NCBI RefSeq assembly: GCF_023518235.1
Contig: NZ_CP090423.1
Location: 3,985,001-4,049,000 of the forward strand
Direction: 5' to 3'
Length of the DNA stretch: 64,000 bases
Source of the DNA: Stenotrophomonas maltophilia
Lineage (GTDB): Bacteria > Pseudomonadota > Gammaproteobacteria > Xanthomonadales > Xanthomonadaceae
Made by a program: the position numbers and the translations under genes. Positions 52,166-62,341 of the stretch are shown here, one piece after another; positions within the stretch are counted from its first letter, which is position 1; the number at the start of each line of letters is the position of its first letter. Below the pieces are notes generated by a model. The model was not told the origin of the DNA, did no database searches, and was given only the letters and a program-made list of their open reading frames with translations.

Positions 52166-52912
52166 GTGAGTACTCAAAGGCGATTGCGGACACCTGGCAA
52201 AGTGCTGTTCGAAACAGATGCCGGTGTCATTTCCAACCTGCGGGTCAGACACGTGGTGCAGAACGTCTTCTGGCGCGACGGGGATCGCGAAAAGATGGCG
52301 GCCACGGGCGCCGTTGCCGCCGCGCTGGGCCTCAGCGGTCCCGCCGCTGGCATGGCGATGATGTCCAATGAGGAAACGAAAGAGCCCGCCACGAGAGTTG
52401 AATTCCGGTTTGGCGAAATGCTGGTGAAGGGGCTGTTCTGGAATTGGCCCTTCAATGAGGGCGACTCCGTGCGGGTGGTCGGGCGTCGGGACAAGGCGGG
52501 GAACTTCATTGCCTTGTCTGTGCTCGATGAGCAGAAGAGACTCATCGTCTCTTATCCGTATGTCAGTTCAGGTAGCTGGGCCCACTGGATCGCGGTGGCC
52601 AGGTACTCGCTGGCTCTATCTGTACCCTTGTACATGATCTACATCGTGTTTTCCCTGATCAACGCCCTCACGGGAGACGGACTGGCACCCCTGGAGATGA
52701 TCGCGGATGCGTACTTGATATGCGTTCTGGTTTGCTTCTACCTTGGATCCAGAATTGGCCGCCATTTCACGCGGTTCGCAAAGATGGCCGATGCGATATT
52801 CGAAACGCTGGGTTGGCCCAACGCAAAGCGCATCAATCTGAGGCGTATCACCAAGCAGAAGCGTCAGCCGGGCGACCATCCCGCGCTGGGCGATACCTAT
52901 TTCAGGTACTGA
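52166..52912 (+). CDS. Orphan immunity protein 4
   Basis: The 248-residue paralogue has all family blocks (VRHVVQNVFWRDGDREKMAA, GLSGPAAGMAMMSNEE, FWNWPFNEGDSVRVVG), two membrane helices and the full RQPGDHPALGDTYFRY tail. The interhelix loop differs again (INALTGDGLAPLEM). No toxin module precedes it, so it is an orphan that may protect against neighbours' effectors. The start is taken as GTG 52166 with GCGGAGA upstream; an ATG at 52136 is possible. GC is closer to the genome than in copies 2 and 3. Confidence 0.75.
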   Translation: MSTQRRLRTPGKVLFETDAGVISNLRVRHVVQNVFWRDGDREKMAATGAVAAALGLSGPAAGMAMMSNEETKEPATRVEFRFGEMLVKGLFWNWPFNEGDSVRVVGRRDKAGNFIALSVLDEQKRLIVSYPYVSSGSWAHWIAVARYSLALSVPLYMIYIVFSLINALTGDGLAPLEMIADAYLICVLVCFYLGSRIGRHFTRFAKMADAIFETLGWPNAKRINLRRITKQKRQPGDHPALGDTYFRY

Positions 52913-52955
52913 CCAGTAGCTCCTCGCACCATCCTCCCCAGCAAACCGCTCGTCC

Positions 52956-54176
52956 CTACCGAGCCGCCGCAATCGCCTTCACCCGTGCCTTGGCCAGCGC
53001 TTCACCAATCGCTGGGCCTTTCAGGTGCGTCGTATCCAGGTCCCGCGCCTGCACCGACATTGCAGCCTGATGCAGGCGCTTGAGCGTTTCACCCTGCGGA
53101 TAGTCGGCATCCTCAAAGCCCAGCCGGCCGCGTTTGTCGGCCTCGCAGCACAGCGCGATGCGCGCCACCCGCTCCGGGCGGCGCAGTGCATCACAGCGAC
53201 CCAATAGGTCCAGCACCGTGGCGTCGCGCAGTTCGTCGATGCGATGCACGTTCAGATGCTCGCGGCAGACCGCTTCGGCCAGCTGCTGGTGCTCGGTGGG
53301 CACCTTCAGTCGCGCACACAGTGCTTTCAGCGGCTCGATGCCGCGTTGCTCGTGCATGACGTGGCGCGGCCATTCGTCCGGTGGGGTCAGGCCCTTGCCG
53401 AGATCGTGGGTGAGTGCGGCAAAGCCGACCAGGTCATCGCCCGGCGCCAGTTTCGCGGCCATGTCGCTGACCATTTCCTGGTGGATGCCGGTGTCGACTT
53501 CCGGGTGGAACTCGGCACGCTGCGGCACGCCGTACAGCGCTTCCAGCTCGGGCAGGATCGGGCCCAGCGCATGCGCGTCGTGCAGCGTACGCAGGAACGC
53601 CGAGGGCCGTGCGCTGACCAGGGCCTTGCGCAGTTCCTGCCACACCCGCTCTGGCACCAGTGCATCCAGCTCGCCACTGGCGGCGACCTCGCGCATCAGC
53701 GCCATCGACTCCGGTGCGACGGTGAAGCCCAGCGGCGCGAAGCGCGCCATGAAGCGCGCCGCGCGCAGCACACGCAGCGGGTCTTCGACGAAGGCCGGGC
53801 CGACATGGCGCAGCATGCGCTGCTCAAGATCGCGCACGCCGCCGTAAGGATCGACCAGCGTGCCGGTGTCTTCGTCGCAGGCAATCGCGTTGATGGTGAA
53901 GTCGCGGCGCTGCAGATCCTCTTCCAGCGTCACTGCCGGATCGGCATCGACCACGAAGCCGCGATAGCCGCGGCCGGACTTGCGCTCGGTGCGCGCCAGC
54001 GCGTATTCCTCACCGCTCTTCGGGTGCAGGAACACCGGGAAATCGCGGCCCACGGCGGTGTAGCCCAGCGCCTCCATCTGCGCGGGCGTGGCGCCGACCA
54101 CCACCCAGTCGCGGTCGCCGGCAGGACGCTGCAGCAGGCGGTCGCGCACGGCGCCGCCGACAAGATAGATCTTCAT
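52956..54176 (-). CDS. cca: CCA-adding tRNA nucleotidyltransferase with HD domain
   Basis: The 406-residue enzyme adds or repairs the 3'-CCA end of tRNAs. N-terminal motifs are [15 protein letters not shown] and the metal-binding DRDWVVVG, then [10 protein letters not shown] and [17 protein letters not shown]-terminal HD domain ([11 protein letters not shown]) gives the phosphohydrolase activities of class II gammaproteobacterial enzymes. ATG 54176 was preferred to one four codons upstream by family alignment. It follows slt by 30 bases on the same strand. It marks the end of the type VI island. Confidence 0.96.
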   Translation of the reverse strand: MKIYLVGGAVRDRLLQRPAGDRDWVVVGATPAQMEALGYTAVGRDFPVFLHPKSGEEYALARTERKSGRGYRGFVVDADPAVTLEEDLQRRDFTINAIACDEDTGTLVDPYGGVRDLEQRMLRHVGPAFVEDPLRVLRAARFMARFAPLGFTVAPESMALMREVAASGELDALVPERVWQELRKALVSARPSAFLRTLHDAHALGPILPELEALYGVPQRAEFHPEVDTGIHQEMVSDMAAKLAPGDDLVGFAALTHDLGKGLTPPDEWPRHVMHEQRGIEPLKALCARLKVPTEHQQLAEAVCREHLNVHRIDELRDATVLDLLGRCDALRRPERVARIALCCEADKRGRLGFEDADYPQGETLKRLHQAAMSVQARDLDTTHLKGPAIGEALAKARVKAIAAAR

Positions 54177-54206
54177 GGGCGGGATCATCGCACGACCGCG
54201 GTGCGA

Positions 54207-56180
54207 TCAATCCCCGCCCGGGTCGGCGTTGGCGGCGCAGCTGAAGTTCTTGCGCTTGTCCACCAGGCGCCCCATCAGGCGGTCGCTCAGCGGCAGGGCA
54301 TCGCCGTTGAGGCGCCAGTCGTAGATCACGCTGAAGGCCAGCACGCGGGCCACGTACTCGCGCGTTTCCTTGTAGCTGATGGTTTCGATCCACAGGTCCG
54401 GGTCGTAGCCCGGGCGCTGGCTCTGCCACCGCGCGGTCGGGGTCGGGCCGGCGTTGTAGGCGGCAATGGTCACGTACGGCAGGCCGTCGTACTTGTTCAT
54501 CAGCTGGCGCAGGTAGGCCGTGCCGATGGCTATGTTGGTGTCCGGGTCGTACAGGCTGTCGGCGCCGCCGTAACCGGTCAGGCCGATCGACTTGGCCACG
54601 CCGGCGCCGGTGGTCGGCAACACCTGCATCAGGCCCATCGCATTGGCAGGCGAGCGCGCGCGCGGGGTGAAGGTGCTCTCGGCGCGGATCTCGGCGGCCA
54701 CCCAGGCCGGGTCCAGTGCATTGCGTGCGGCTTCGCGGCGGATGGTGGCATCGTGGTGCAGCGGGAAGCGCAGGTCGTACAGGCGCTGTTCCTGCGGCTG
54801 CTTGCCGAGCGCGAACACGGCGCGGTCGAACCAGCCGTTGTCCTGTGCCACGCGCACGGCAAGACGGCGCTGGGTGTCATCGAAGCGCGACAGCGCGCTG
54901 TTCCATTCGGCCACGGCCCAGCCGGTGCGGTCGATCTGGTACAGCGCCATCGCCCGCTGGATGGCCGGGTCGCGGGCGATCGTGGCCTGCGCCTGGGCGC
55001 TGTCGTTGGGCTTCCACGGACACAGGGTGTAGCCCTGTTGCAGCTTGTCAGCGGCCAGGAAGCCGTGGAAGGTCGGAGCACGGGCGGCGTCGCGGAACAA
55101 CGGCTGCGCCTGCGATGCCTGGCCGGTCTTTTCCAGCATGCGGCCTTCGAAATAGGACCAGCGCGAATCGCTGCGCTGCTTGCTGCCCATCTTGCGGATC
55201 GCGGCCAGCGCTGCCGGCCAGTCGCCGCGCGACATCGCTTCGCGCACACGCCATTCGTGCAGCCGCTCGTCGTAGGCCGATTCCGGTACCGCGTTGAGGC
55301 GGCGCGCCGAGTCGGGCAGGTAGGAGGCTACCGTCCACAGTGCGATCTGGTACAGCACCTGGCCCTGCTGCGCAGCGCTCAGGCCCAGCGCCTGCGCGTA
55401 CTGCGGCAGCTGCTGTTCGGTGGCGCCCGGGTCGGCCTTGGCCAGCTTTTCCAGGCCATCGGTGGCGATGCGCCGGCTGCGCTCGGTGCGCGGCCAGTTC
55501 AGCGCGCTGGCATTGGGGGTGTCGACGAAGGCGGCGTAGCTGTTGGCCTGGGCCAGCTCGGCGGCAGGCAGGCCGCGCGCGGCGCTGCGCATTACCGCCG
55601 GTTGCTGTGCGTCGGCGGCGGCATCGATGCGTTCCCAGCGCAGGGCATCGCTCAGGCCGCCCTGTGCCTGCAGCACGGCGAACACCGCGTCGCAGCCGTC
55701 CGGCAGCGACTTGCCGTTCTTGCGCCACAGATCCTGTGCTTCGCTGATCCACTTCGGATCGACCTTGCCGGTCACCTGGCGGGCCGTGAGCTGCGCGCAG
55801 CGCAGGCCCACGTTGTCGGTGGGCGCCCAGTTGGCCAGCAGCGTGGGCCAGTCCTGGCGGCGCGCGAGCGAGGGCAGCCACACGCTGCGGAAGGTCGTGG
55901 CCACGGCCTGGCCGTCGTAGCGCTTGAGGAAGGCCTGCGCCTGTGCGCGATCGACGGTGTCGATGTTGCGGCGCAGGTTGGCGTACTCCAGCCAGCCATA
56001 GGCGGGATGGCGGCTGAGCGCGGCGGCCTGGCCGGGATCGAACTGGCCACGTTCGGCAGCGGCGATGGCAGCCTTCAGCTGCGCGTTCTGGGCGTCGAGG
56101 GACTGGGCATTGGCGCAGCCGATCAGCAGCGTGGTGGCCAAGGGCAGCAGGGACAGGGCGGTCGAAGTGCGTCGGGTCAT
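54207..56180 (-). CDS. slt: Soluble lytic murein transglycosylase
   Basis: The 657-residue periplasmic enzyme has a signal region (LLPLATTLLIGCANAQ; the Cys could make it a lipoprotein). A long helical superhelix (U and L domains) covers about 30-450. The catalytic SLT domain includes AEIRAESTFTPRARSPANAMGLMQVLP, where the Glu of AES is catalytic, and IAAYNAGP. It releases 1,6-anhydro-muropeptides from peptidoglycan. It is upstream of cca in the same direction and may share a transcript. Confidence 0.93.
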   Translation of the reverse strand: MTRRTSTALSLLPLATTLLIGCANAQSLDAQNAQLKAAIAAAERGQFDPGQAAALSRHPAYGWLEYANLRRNIDTVDRAQAQAFLKRYDGQAVATTFRSVWLPSLARRQDWPTLLANWAPTDNVGLRCAQLTARQVTGKVDPKWISEAQDLWRKNGKSLPDGCDAVFAVLQAQGGLSDALRWERIDAAADAQQPAVMRSAARGLPAAELAQANSYAAFVDTPNASALNWPRTERSRRIATDGLEKLAKADPGATEQQLPQYAQALGLSAAQQGQVLYQIALWTVASYLPDSARRLNAVPESAYDERLHEWRVREAMSRGDWPAALAAIRKMGSKQRSDSRWSYFEGRMLEKTGQASQAQPLFRDAARAPTFHGFLAADKLQQGYTLCPWKPNDSAQAQATIARDPAIQRAMALYQIDRTGWAVAEWNSALSRFDDTQRRLAVRVAQDNGWFDRAVFALGKQPQEQRLYDLRFPLHHDATIRREAARNALDPAWVAAEIRAESTFTPRARSPANAMGLMQVLPTTGAGVAKSIGLTGYGGADSLYDPDTNIAIGTAYLRQLMNKYDGLPYVTIAAYNAGPTPTARWQSQRPGYDPDLWIETISYKETREYVARVLAFSVIYDWRLNGDALPLSDRLMGRLVDKRKNFSCAANADPGGD

Positions 56181-56389
56181 GGCGCTGAGCATAGCGGGCG
56201 TTGGCTGAATTCAGTTTCGCATCGTGTGCACGCCTTGGATGGAATGGGCTGGCGATGGATCTGGCCGGGGAGGTGTCCATGCGGGGGCGGCAGAAGCGAC
56301 AACCGGTGGCGCTGATTGCAATCGTGCGATGATTCCGGCACAGCGCGGCCCGCCCTGCGTGGGCCGCTGTTTCCGCGAAGGAGCGTGGT

Positions 56390-56800
56390 ATGCGCTATGT
56401 GGCTGTGCACACCCGTGCGCTGATGTCCGGCATCAATCTTGCGCCGCTGGTGGATGTACTGCTGGTGGTGTTGGCGCTGGTGATCACCACCTTGCCGATG
56501 GCGCAGACGACAGCGTTGCGGCCGTTCGAACAGCGTACGGTATGTCCGCCGGGCCCTGGCCACGCGTTGCCGGCATCGGTTGCACTGCGTCTCGACGCAG
56601 CCGGCGGCCTCTACTGGAATGACCAGCCATTGGACGACCCGGCATTGCAGCGTGCCCTGGCCCAGCTCCAGCGGTTGCCACCGGGGCTCCAGCCCTCGCT
56701 GCACCTGACCACCGCCGACAGTACCGACTACGGCGACATGGCGCGGGTGCTGCTCGCCATCCAGGACCATGGCCTTCGCGTCACCGCGCAGGGCTACTAG
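56390..56800 (+). CDS. Lone ExbD/TolR-like protein
   Basis: The 136-residue protein has one N-terminal membrane helix (NLAPLVDVLLVVLALVITTLP) whose Asp matches the proton-path Asp of ExbD/TolR. A periplasmic domain follows, with GLYWNDQPLDD and a Leu-rich end. No ExbB/TolQ partner or TonB gene is adjacent. GGAG lies just upstream of the ATG. It is followed 270 bases later by a TonB-dependent receptor, suggesting a possible link to energising that receptor using ExbB encoded elsewhere. Confidence 0.8.
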   Translation: MRYVAVHTRALMSGINLAPLVDVLLVVLALVITTLPMAQTTALRPFEQRTVCPPGPGHALPASVALRLDAAGGLYWNDQPLDDPALQRALAQLQRLPPGLQPSLHLTTADSTDYGDMARVLLAIQDHGLRVTAQGY

Positions 56801-56916
56801 CGCAGGCACCGGCAAGGCCGCTTGATGTCCGCTGGCAAGTCTCGGCGCGTGATGTCGTGCCCGGCATCACACCGCCCGCTTCGAACAGTACCGTCCGGTT
56901 TTTAACTGTAGTGATC

Positions 56917-56943
56917 TGACGCAATTGGTAGGTAATTGCGTCA
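56917..56943. promoter_or_regulatory. Perfect inverted repeat upstream of a TonB-dependent receptor
   Basis: TGACGCAATT and AATTGCGTCA are exact ten-base arms around GGTAGGT, in an AT-rich stretch 128 bases before the receptor ATG. This is a likely dimer-binding operator. A shorter ATCAC-GCC-GTGAT hairpin followed by TTTT lies at 56968-56984 and could be a weak attenuator. Confidence 0.6.
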
Positions 56944-57070
56944 ATTCTGTGTGAAAAAGTGTCGATCATCACGCCGTGATTTTTACCGCTTGTTTACAAA
57001 GGAGACGCTGCCGCCATGCAGGGGGGAGCGCGGCAGCCCATGTCCCGACATTCCTTTGGAGAGAGAGCGA

Positions 57071-59932
57071 ATGAATCACCTGCACCACCGCCCGTTGGCG
57101 GTTGCCGTTGCGCTGTGCGTGATGGCCCTGGCACCGTTGGGTGCCGCTGCGCAATCCACCACCAATCTGGACGCGGTGGAAGTCACCGGCACCCGCATCA
57201 AGCGTGCTGAAGTGGAAGGCCAGGTGCCGATCCAGACCCTGACCCGCGGCGACATCGAGCGCACCGGCCTGAGTTCGATCGGTGAAGTGCTGCAGCAGCT
57301 CACCGGTTCCGGCTCGGCGCTCAACGCCAAGTTCAATTCGTCCGGCAACTTCGGTTTCCCGCCTGATGGCAGCGGCGTGGGCGCCGGTTCGGCCCAGGTT
57401 GACCTGCGTCATCTCGGTGCCAAGCGCGTGCTGGTGCTGGTCGATGGCATCCGCTGGGTCAACGAGTCCTCGGCGTCGGGCGTGGGCGCGGCCACCGATC
57501 TGAACACCATTCCGCTGGCGATCGTCGAACGCATCGAAGTGCTGGAGGACGGCGCATCGTCGCTGTACGGCTCCGATGCCATCGCTGGCGTGGTCAACAT
57601 CATCACCCGCCGCGAGTTCGATGGCGGCCAGGTCACGTTGAACTACGGCGAGTACAGCAAGGGCGATGGCACGCAGAAGGGCGTGGACCTGGCCTGGGGC
57701 ACCAGCGGTGACCGCTACAGCCTGTTCCTGGGTGCCAGCTGGACCAAGCAGGACCCGGTGTTTGCCCGCGACCGCGAGCAGTCGCGCTTCCCGATTCCGG
57801 GCACCGGCCTGGCCTTCGGCAGCGGCGGCATTCCGCAGGGTCGCTTCGCCTTCGTCGATCCCAACACCGGTGCCGAGCAGGACATCGTGCCCAACACCGG
57901 CGTGAGCAACCCGCGCTATGACGGCAGCGCCGGCTGCAACCGCAGCGATGACTACCACTGCTTCACCAGCGCCGACCGCTTCAATTTCGCTGAGTACAAC
58001 ATGGTGCTGACGCCGTCGGAACGCAAAGGCCTGTTCGGCCAGTTCCGCTTCGACATCACCGACAACGTGCAGTGGTACATCAAGGCGTTGGGCAACCGCC
58101 GCGAGTCGACCAACCAGGCCGGCCCGGAACCGCTTTTCTTCGGTCCCGACGGCGCTACCGGCAATCCGTTGGCCGACAACATCGTGGTCTCGCGCCTGAA
58201 CCCGTACAACCCGTTCGGCTTCGACCTGGTGTCCTCGGGCAACATGAGCCTGATCGGCCGGCGTCCGGTGGAAGGCGGCGCACGCGTGTTCAAGCAGGAG
58301 GTGAACACCACCTACGTGGCCACCGGCCTGGTCGGTGACTTCCATGCGGCCGACCGCAACTGGTACTGGGACGTCAACGGCATGTACAGCAAGAACAAGG
58401 CCGAACAGACCAACTACGGCAGCTACAACATCTACAACGTCAACATGGCCCTGGGTGACCCGGCGGTGTGTGCGGCCACGGCGGGCTGCGTGCCGCTGAA
58501 CATCTTCGGCGGCGCCGGTTCGATCACCCCGGACATGCTGAAGTGGATCCAGCCGGTGGTGCGCGACCGCAGCCAGAACGAACTGAGCCTGTTCACCGCC
58601 AACCTGTCCAGCGAACTGTTCACCTTGCCGGCCGGCGCGGTGTCGTTCGCCAGCGGCTACGAGTACCGCAAGTACAAGGGCTGGTACCAGCCGGATCCGC
58701 TGACCGTGATCGGCCACTACAACGGCGTGCCGTCGCAGCCGACCTCCGGTTCGTATGACGTCAACGAGGCCTACCTGGAGCTGAGCGTGCCGATCTTCGC
58801 CGACTCCGCGCTGGGCAAGAAGCTGGACCTGAGCCTGGCCGGGCGCTATTCGGACTACTCCACCTTCGGCGGCGAGTTCACCCCCAAGTACGGCCTGCGC
58901 TGGCAGGTGACCGATGACTTCGTGCTGCGCACCACCTACGCCGAGGGCTTCCGCGCACCGTCGATCGGTGAGCTGTACGGCTCGGCCGCGCGTGCCGATC
59001 TGCAGCTGTTCGATCCGTGCTCGGTGGGCCTGGGTGGCACGCCGCCGCGCGGCAGCGCCGCCAACTGCGCCGCGCTGGGTGTGCCGGCCGGCTTCCAGCA
59101 GGCCAACTCGCAGATTTCGGTGACCACCGGCGGCAACCGCGACCTGGAGCCGGAACGTTCCCGCAGCTTCAGCGCCGGCTTCGTGTGGAGCCCGTGGTTC
59201 GGCAACAACACCTCGTGGTCGGAGCGCTTCGACGTGGAAGTGACCTTCTACCGCCATGCCATCGATGGTGCGATCCAGGCGATCAACGCGCAGACCCAGC
59301 TGGATCTGTGCGTGGATACGCTCGACCCGGTCTACTGCGATGGCATCACGCGCGCCAGCACCGGTGCGGTCAGCAGCTTCAACAACCGCCTGACCAACCT
59401 CGGTTCGATCAAGACCGATGGCTGGGATGTGGACCTGTTCTGGACACTGCCGCAGAGCTCGATCGGTCAGTTCAAGCTGGGCTGGAAGAACACCTTCGTC
59501 GGTCGTTACGAGGCCACCGGTGCGGCCGGCCAGAGGCAGCCGCAGAAGCCGGGTGTGGAAGTGGCCGACAGCTCGATTCCGGAATGGACCAGCAATGCCA
59601 GCATCGCCTGGACCTTGGACCGCTGGAGCGCCAACTGGACGGTGCGGCACATCTCCGAGCTGACCGAGAACTGCGGTGACGCGGTGGCCTTCCCGGTGTG
59701 CAGCAACCAGGCGGCGGGCACCAATACGCTCTCGGCCACCACCTTCCACGACCTGCAGGTGGGCTACAAGATCGACTGGATGAAGGGGCTGCAGCTGAGC
59801 GCTGGCCTGAACAACGTGTTCGACAAGGATCCGCCGATCTGCCTGTCGTGCTCGTTGAACGGCTACGACGCTTCGACCTACGACATCCCGCGTGGGCGCT
59901 ACTGGTACCTGCGCGCGGATCTGCGGTTCTGA
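57071..59932 (+). CDS. TonB-dependent receptor
   Basis: The 953-residue outer-membrane receptor has a signal peptide ending GAAAQ. The TonB box region is [19 protein letters not shown]. The plug has [16 protein letters not shown] and [24 protein letters not shown], and the barrel ends WYLRADLRF. Extracellular loops carry several Cys pairs ([20 protein letters not shown]). The [11 protein letters not shown] type is common in Xanthomonads and does not by itself define the substrate (peptides, sugars or vitamins). GGAGAGAG lies before the ATG. Confidence 0.9.
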   Translation: MNHLHHRPLAVAVALCVMALAPLGAAAQSTTNLDAVEVTGTRIKRAEVEGQVPIQTLTRGDIERTGLSSIGEVLQQLTGSGSALNAKFNSSGNFGFPPDGSGVGAGSAQVDLRHLGAKRVLVLVDGIRWVNESSASGVGAATDLNTIPLAIVERIEVLEDGASSLYGSDAIAGVVNIITRREFDGGQVTLNYGEYSKGDGTQKGVDLAWGTSGDRYSLFLGASWTKQDPVFARDREQSRFPIPGTGLAFGSGGIPQGRFAFVDPNTGAEQDIVPNTGVSNPRYDGSAGCNRSDDYHCFTSADRFNFAEYNMVLTPSERKGLFGQFRFDITDNVQWYIKALGNRRESTNQAGPEPLFFGPDGATGNPLADNIVVSRLNPYNPFGFDLVSSGNMSLIGRRPVEGGARVFKQEVNTTYVATGLVGDFHAADRNWYWDVNGMYSKNKAEQTNYGSYNIYNVNMALGDPAVCAATAGCVPLNIFGGAGSITPDMLKWIQPVVRDRSQNELSLFTANLSSELFTLPAGAVSFASGYEYRKYKGWYQPDPLTVIGHYNGVPSQPTSGSYDVNEAYLELSVPIFADSALGKKLDLSLAGRYSDYSTFGGEFTPKYGLRWQVTDDFVLRTTYAEGFRAPSIGELYGSAARADLQLFDPCSVGLGGTPPRGSAANCAALGVPAGFQQANSQISVTTGGNRDLEPERSRSFSAGFVWSPWFGNNTSWSERFDVEVTFYRHAIDGAIQAINAQTQLDLCVDTLDPVYCDGITRASTGAVSSFNNRLTNLGSIKTDGWDVDLFWTLPQSSIGQFKLGWKNTFVGRYEATGAAGQRQPQKPGVEVADSSIPEWTSNASIAWTLDRWSANWTVRHISELTENCGDAVAFPVCSNQAAGTNTLSATTFHDLQVGYKIDWMKGLQLSAGLNNVFDKDPPICLSCSLNGYDASTYDIPRGRYWYLRADLRF

Positions 59933-60045
59933 TGGCGGGATGCCGCGCCGGAATTCTCCCGGCGCGGCGCTTGCTTCGCTTGGACCGGGCGGGCGGGAGG
60001 CGTGTTGCGCTGGGACCGCACAGGCGGTGTGTTTGCCGTGAATTG

Positions 60046-60136
60046 GTAGGGTCGAGCTTGCCCGACTGCTTTTCGCAGTTCAGTCGAGCATGGCTCGACT
60101 CTACAAGAGCGGGGCAGTCGAGCAAGCTCGACGCTA
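60046..60136. repeat. Three SMAG-like palindromes
   Basis: GTAGGGTCGAGCTTGCCCGA, CAGTCGAGCATGGCTCGACT with CTAC, and CAGTCGAGCAAGCTCGAC with GCTAC lie within 91 bases, the first inverted relative to the other two. They sit between convergent receptor genes. Confidence 0.8.
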
Positions 60137-60178
60137 CGGGAAGCGCGGCGCCCGGGTTGCACCGGCGCCGCGTCTGGA

Positions 60179-62341
60179 TCAGAACGACCAGGTGAAGGTC
60201 AGCGCGCCGTTGCGGCCATCGCCGAACGCGCCGTAGCCGTTGATCTGCGACAGGTACTGCTTGTCCAGCAGGTTGTTGAGGTTGGCCTGCACGCTGAACT
60301 CCGGCGAGATGCGGTAGCGCACGAAGGCGCTGACCAGCGCATAGCCGCTCTGCTCGATGCGACCGTAGGCCGGCACCGGATAGTAGATGCGGTTCTGCCA
60401 GTTGGCACCGCCACCGACGGTCAGTGCCTGCAGCGACTGCGGGGTGTAGCTGGTGAACAGCTTCAGCGCGGTCTGCGGCAGGTTGGTATTGATGTCGGCA
60501 CCATTGATGTCCTTGGCCACGTAGCGCGACGCACCGAAGGTGGCATTCCAGCCCGGGGCCAGTTCACCGTTCAGCTCGAACTCGAAGCCACGGCTGACCG
60601 TGCCACGCGCGGCGCGGTAGGCGGTTTCGCCGCCGGTACCGCCGATGACCGGCTCACCGGTGGACTGGCCGACGTTGTCCTGCTCGATGCGGAACACGGC
60701 CACCGAAGCATTCAGTCGGTTGTCGAACCAGGCACCCTTGACGCCCACTTCGTAGCTCTTGCCGTCCACCGGATCCAGGTAGCTGCCGTTGCGGTCCTTC
60801 AGTGTCTGCGGCTGGAAGATTTCGGTGTAGCTGGCGTAGGTCGAGTAGGTGTCGTTGATGTCGAACACCAGGCCGGCATACGGCGTGGTGACTTTGTGCG
60901 CGCGGTCGGCGCCTTCGCCTTCGCTCTTCCAGTCGGTGTAGCGGGCGCCGATGATCAGCTTCAGCGGATCGGCCAGCGACAGGCGTGCGGCGGCGTAGCC
61001 GGCCTTCTGGGTGATGGTGCCTTCGCTGGCCAGTGCCAGCGGGTTCCAGTTCGGCTCGTTGATGTTGCCGGTCCAGTTCAGGTAGCTGGCAAACGGGTTC
61101 CAGGTCTGGCCGGCGCCGCCGATCTGGTAGTCGCCGTAGTTGGCGTAGTCGCGCTTGTTGTAGCTCAGGCCAGCCATGAACTGATGTTCGCGGCCGAACA
61201 GCTGGAACGGACCGTCGACATAGCCGTCCACGCCGGTGACCTTGCGCTCGGTGTTGTAGAAGCCTGCCGAAGGCGAGATGCCCGCGCCAGTGGTCTTGTC
61301 GAAGTACGACGCGCCGCTGGTCCAGTCGTTGTAGGCGGGGTAGAACAGCTTGTCGTCGGCCTTGGTCTCATCGTGGGTGGCGCCGACCTTGAACTTCCAG
61401 CCATTGCTGAAGGCATGCTGCAGGGTGGCGAAGGCGCGCTTGCTGGTGGTATCCCAGTAGGTCCAGTTCGGGCTGGCGTTGAACGATTCGTCGTAGCCGG
61501 TGCGCGAGCCGTCGGAGTACAGCATCGGGAATCCACCCCAGGTGGCGCCGTTGGCGCGCTTCTGCTGGTAGTCGTAGCCCACGCTCAGCTGCGTGTCCGG
61601 GGTCAGGTCGGCATCGATCACTGCATAGCCCAGCGTCTTGTGCTGGTTGTAGCGGTCCATCTGCGCGTCGGTGTCCAGATAGCTGCCGATCACGCGGCCG
61701 CGCACGGTGCCGCTGGCATTGAGCGCGCTGCCCACATCCACGGTGGTGCGGGTGCGGCCCCAGCTGCCGACGTTGACCGACACGCTGCCGGCCAGCTCGG
61801 CGCTGTCGGCGTGCTTGCGGATCAGGTTCACCGATGCGGACGGATTGCCGGCGCCGCTGAGCAGGCCGGTGGCGCCGCGCACCACTTCCACACGGTCATA
61901 CAGCGCCAGGTCCAGGCCGGAGTCACCGTAGCTCCAGTTCTGCACCATCTGCGTGGGCAGGCCATCGAACTGGTAGGCATCGATGTAGAAACCACGCGCA
62001 TAGAACTCGGTGCGCTCGCTGTCGGACTGGGTGCTGGTGATGCCGGTGGTGTTGCCCAGCACGTCGATGATGTCGTCCAGGTTCTGATCTTCGATGCGTT
62101 GGTGGCTGATGATGCTGACCGACTGCGGAATCTCGCGCGGCGCCAGGTCGAAGCGGGTACCGGCCGAGGTGCGGCGCACCGAGTAACCTTCGGCACGCTC
62201 GCCCTTCACCACCACCTTGTCGAGGGTGGTCGGGTCGGCGGCGGTTTCGGCGAAAGCGGCCGGGGCCAGGGCACAGAGTGCAACGAGCACGGCAACGGAC
62301 AGCCGCTGCGGCTGCGGGGTACGGAAGGTGGGAGCGGTCAT
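60179..62341 (-). CDS. TonB-dependent siderophore receptor (FpvA/FoxA-like)
   Basis: The 720-residue receptor has a signal peptide ending AAFAE, TonB-box-like DKVVVKGERAEGYSVRR, and the siderophore-subfamily plug (IPQSVSIISHQRIEDQNLDDIIDVLGNTTGI, here split by conserved DxxxV). RVEVVRGATGLLSGAGNPSA and the terminal GALTFTWSF are typical of ferric hydroxamate/pyoverdine receptors. The start was placed at MTAPTF, 12 codons inside the open frame, to give a clean signal peptide. No siderophore synthesis or sigma/anti-sigma genes are adjacent. Confidence 0.9.
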   Translation of the reverse strand: MTAPTFRTPQPQRLSVAVLVALCALAPAAFAETAADPTTLDKVVVKGERAEGYSVRRTSAGTRFDLAPREIPQSVSIISHQRIEDQNLDDIIDVLGNTTGITSTQSDSERTEFYARGFYIDAYQFDGLPTQMVQNWSYGDSGLDLALYDRVEVVRGATGLLSGAGNPSASVNLIRKHADSAELAGSVSVNVGSWGRTRTTVDVGSALNASGTVRGRVIGSYLDTDAQMDRYNQHKTLGYAVIDADLTPDTQLSVGYDYQQKRANGATWGGFPMLYSDGSRTGYDESFNASPNWTYWDTTSKRAFATLQHAFSNGWKFKVGATHDETKADDKLFYPAYNDWTSGASYFDKTTGAGISPSAGFYNTERKVTGVDGYVDGPFQLFGREHQFMAGLSYNKRDYANYGDYQIGGAGQTWNPFASYLNWTGNINEPNWNPLALASEGTITQKAGYAAARLSLADPLKLIIGARYTDWKSEGEGADRAHKVTTPYAGLVFDINDTYSTYASYTEIFQPQTLKDRNGSYLDPVDGKSYEVGVKGAWFDNRLNASVAVFRIEQDNVGQSTGEPVIGGTGGETAYRAARGTVSRGFEFELNGELAPGWNATFGASRYVAKDINGADINTNLPQTALKLFTSYTPQSLQALTVGGGANWQNRIYYPVPAYGRIEQSGYALVSAFVRYRISPEFSVQANLNNLLDKQYLSQINGYGAFGDGRNGALTFTWSF

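Noticed and set aside
53244..56315. 1023-codon open frame antisense to cca and slt
   Set aside because: It has shadow composition and no domain pattern, while both opposite-strand genes have intact catalytic motifs.
56969..59749. 926-codon open frame antisense to the second TonB-dependent receptor
   Set aside because: It is a shadow of a strongly biased coding strand with no signal or domain features.
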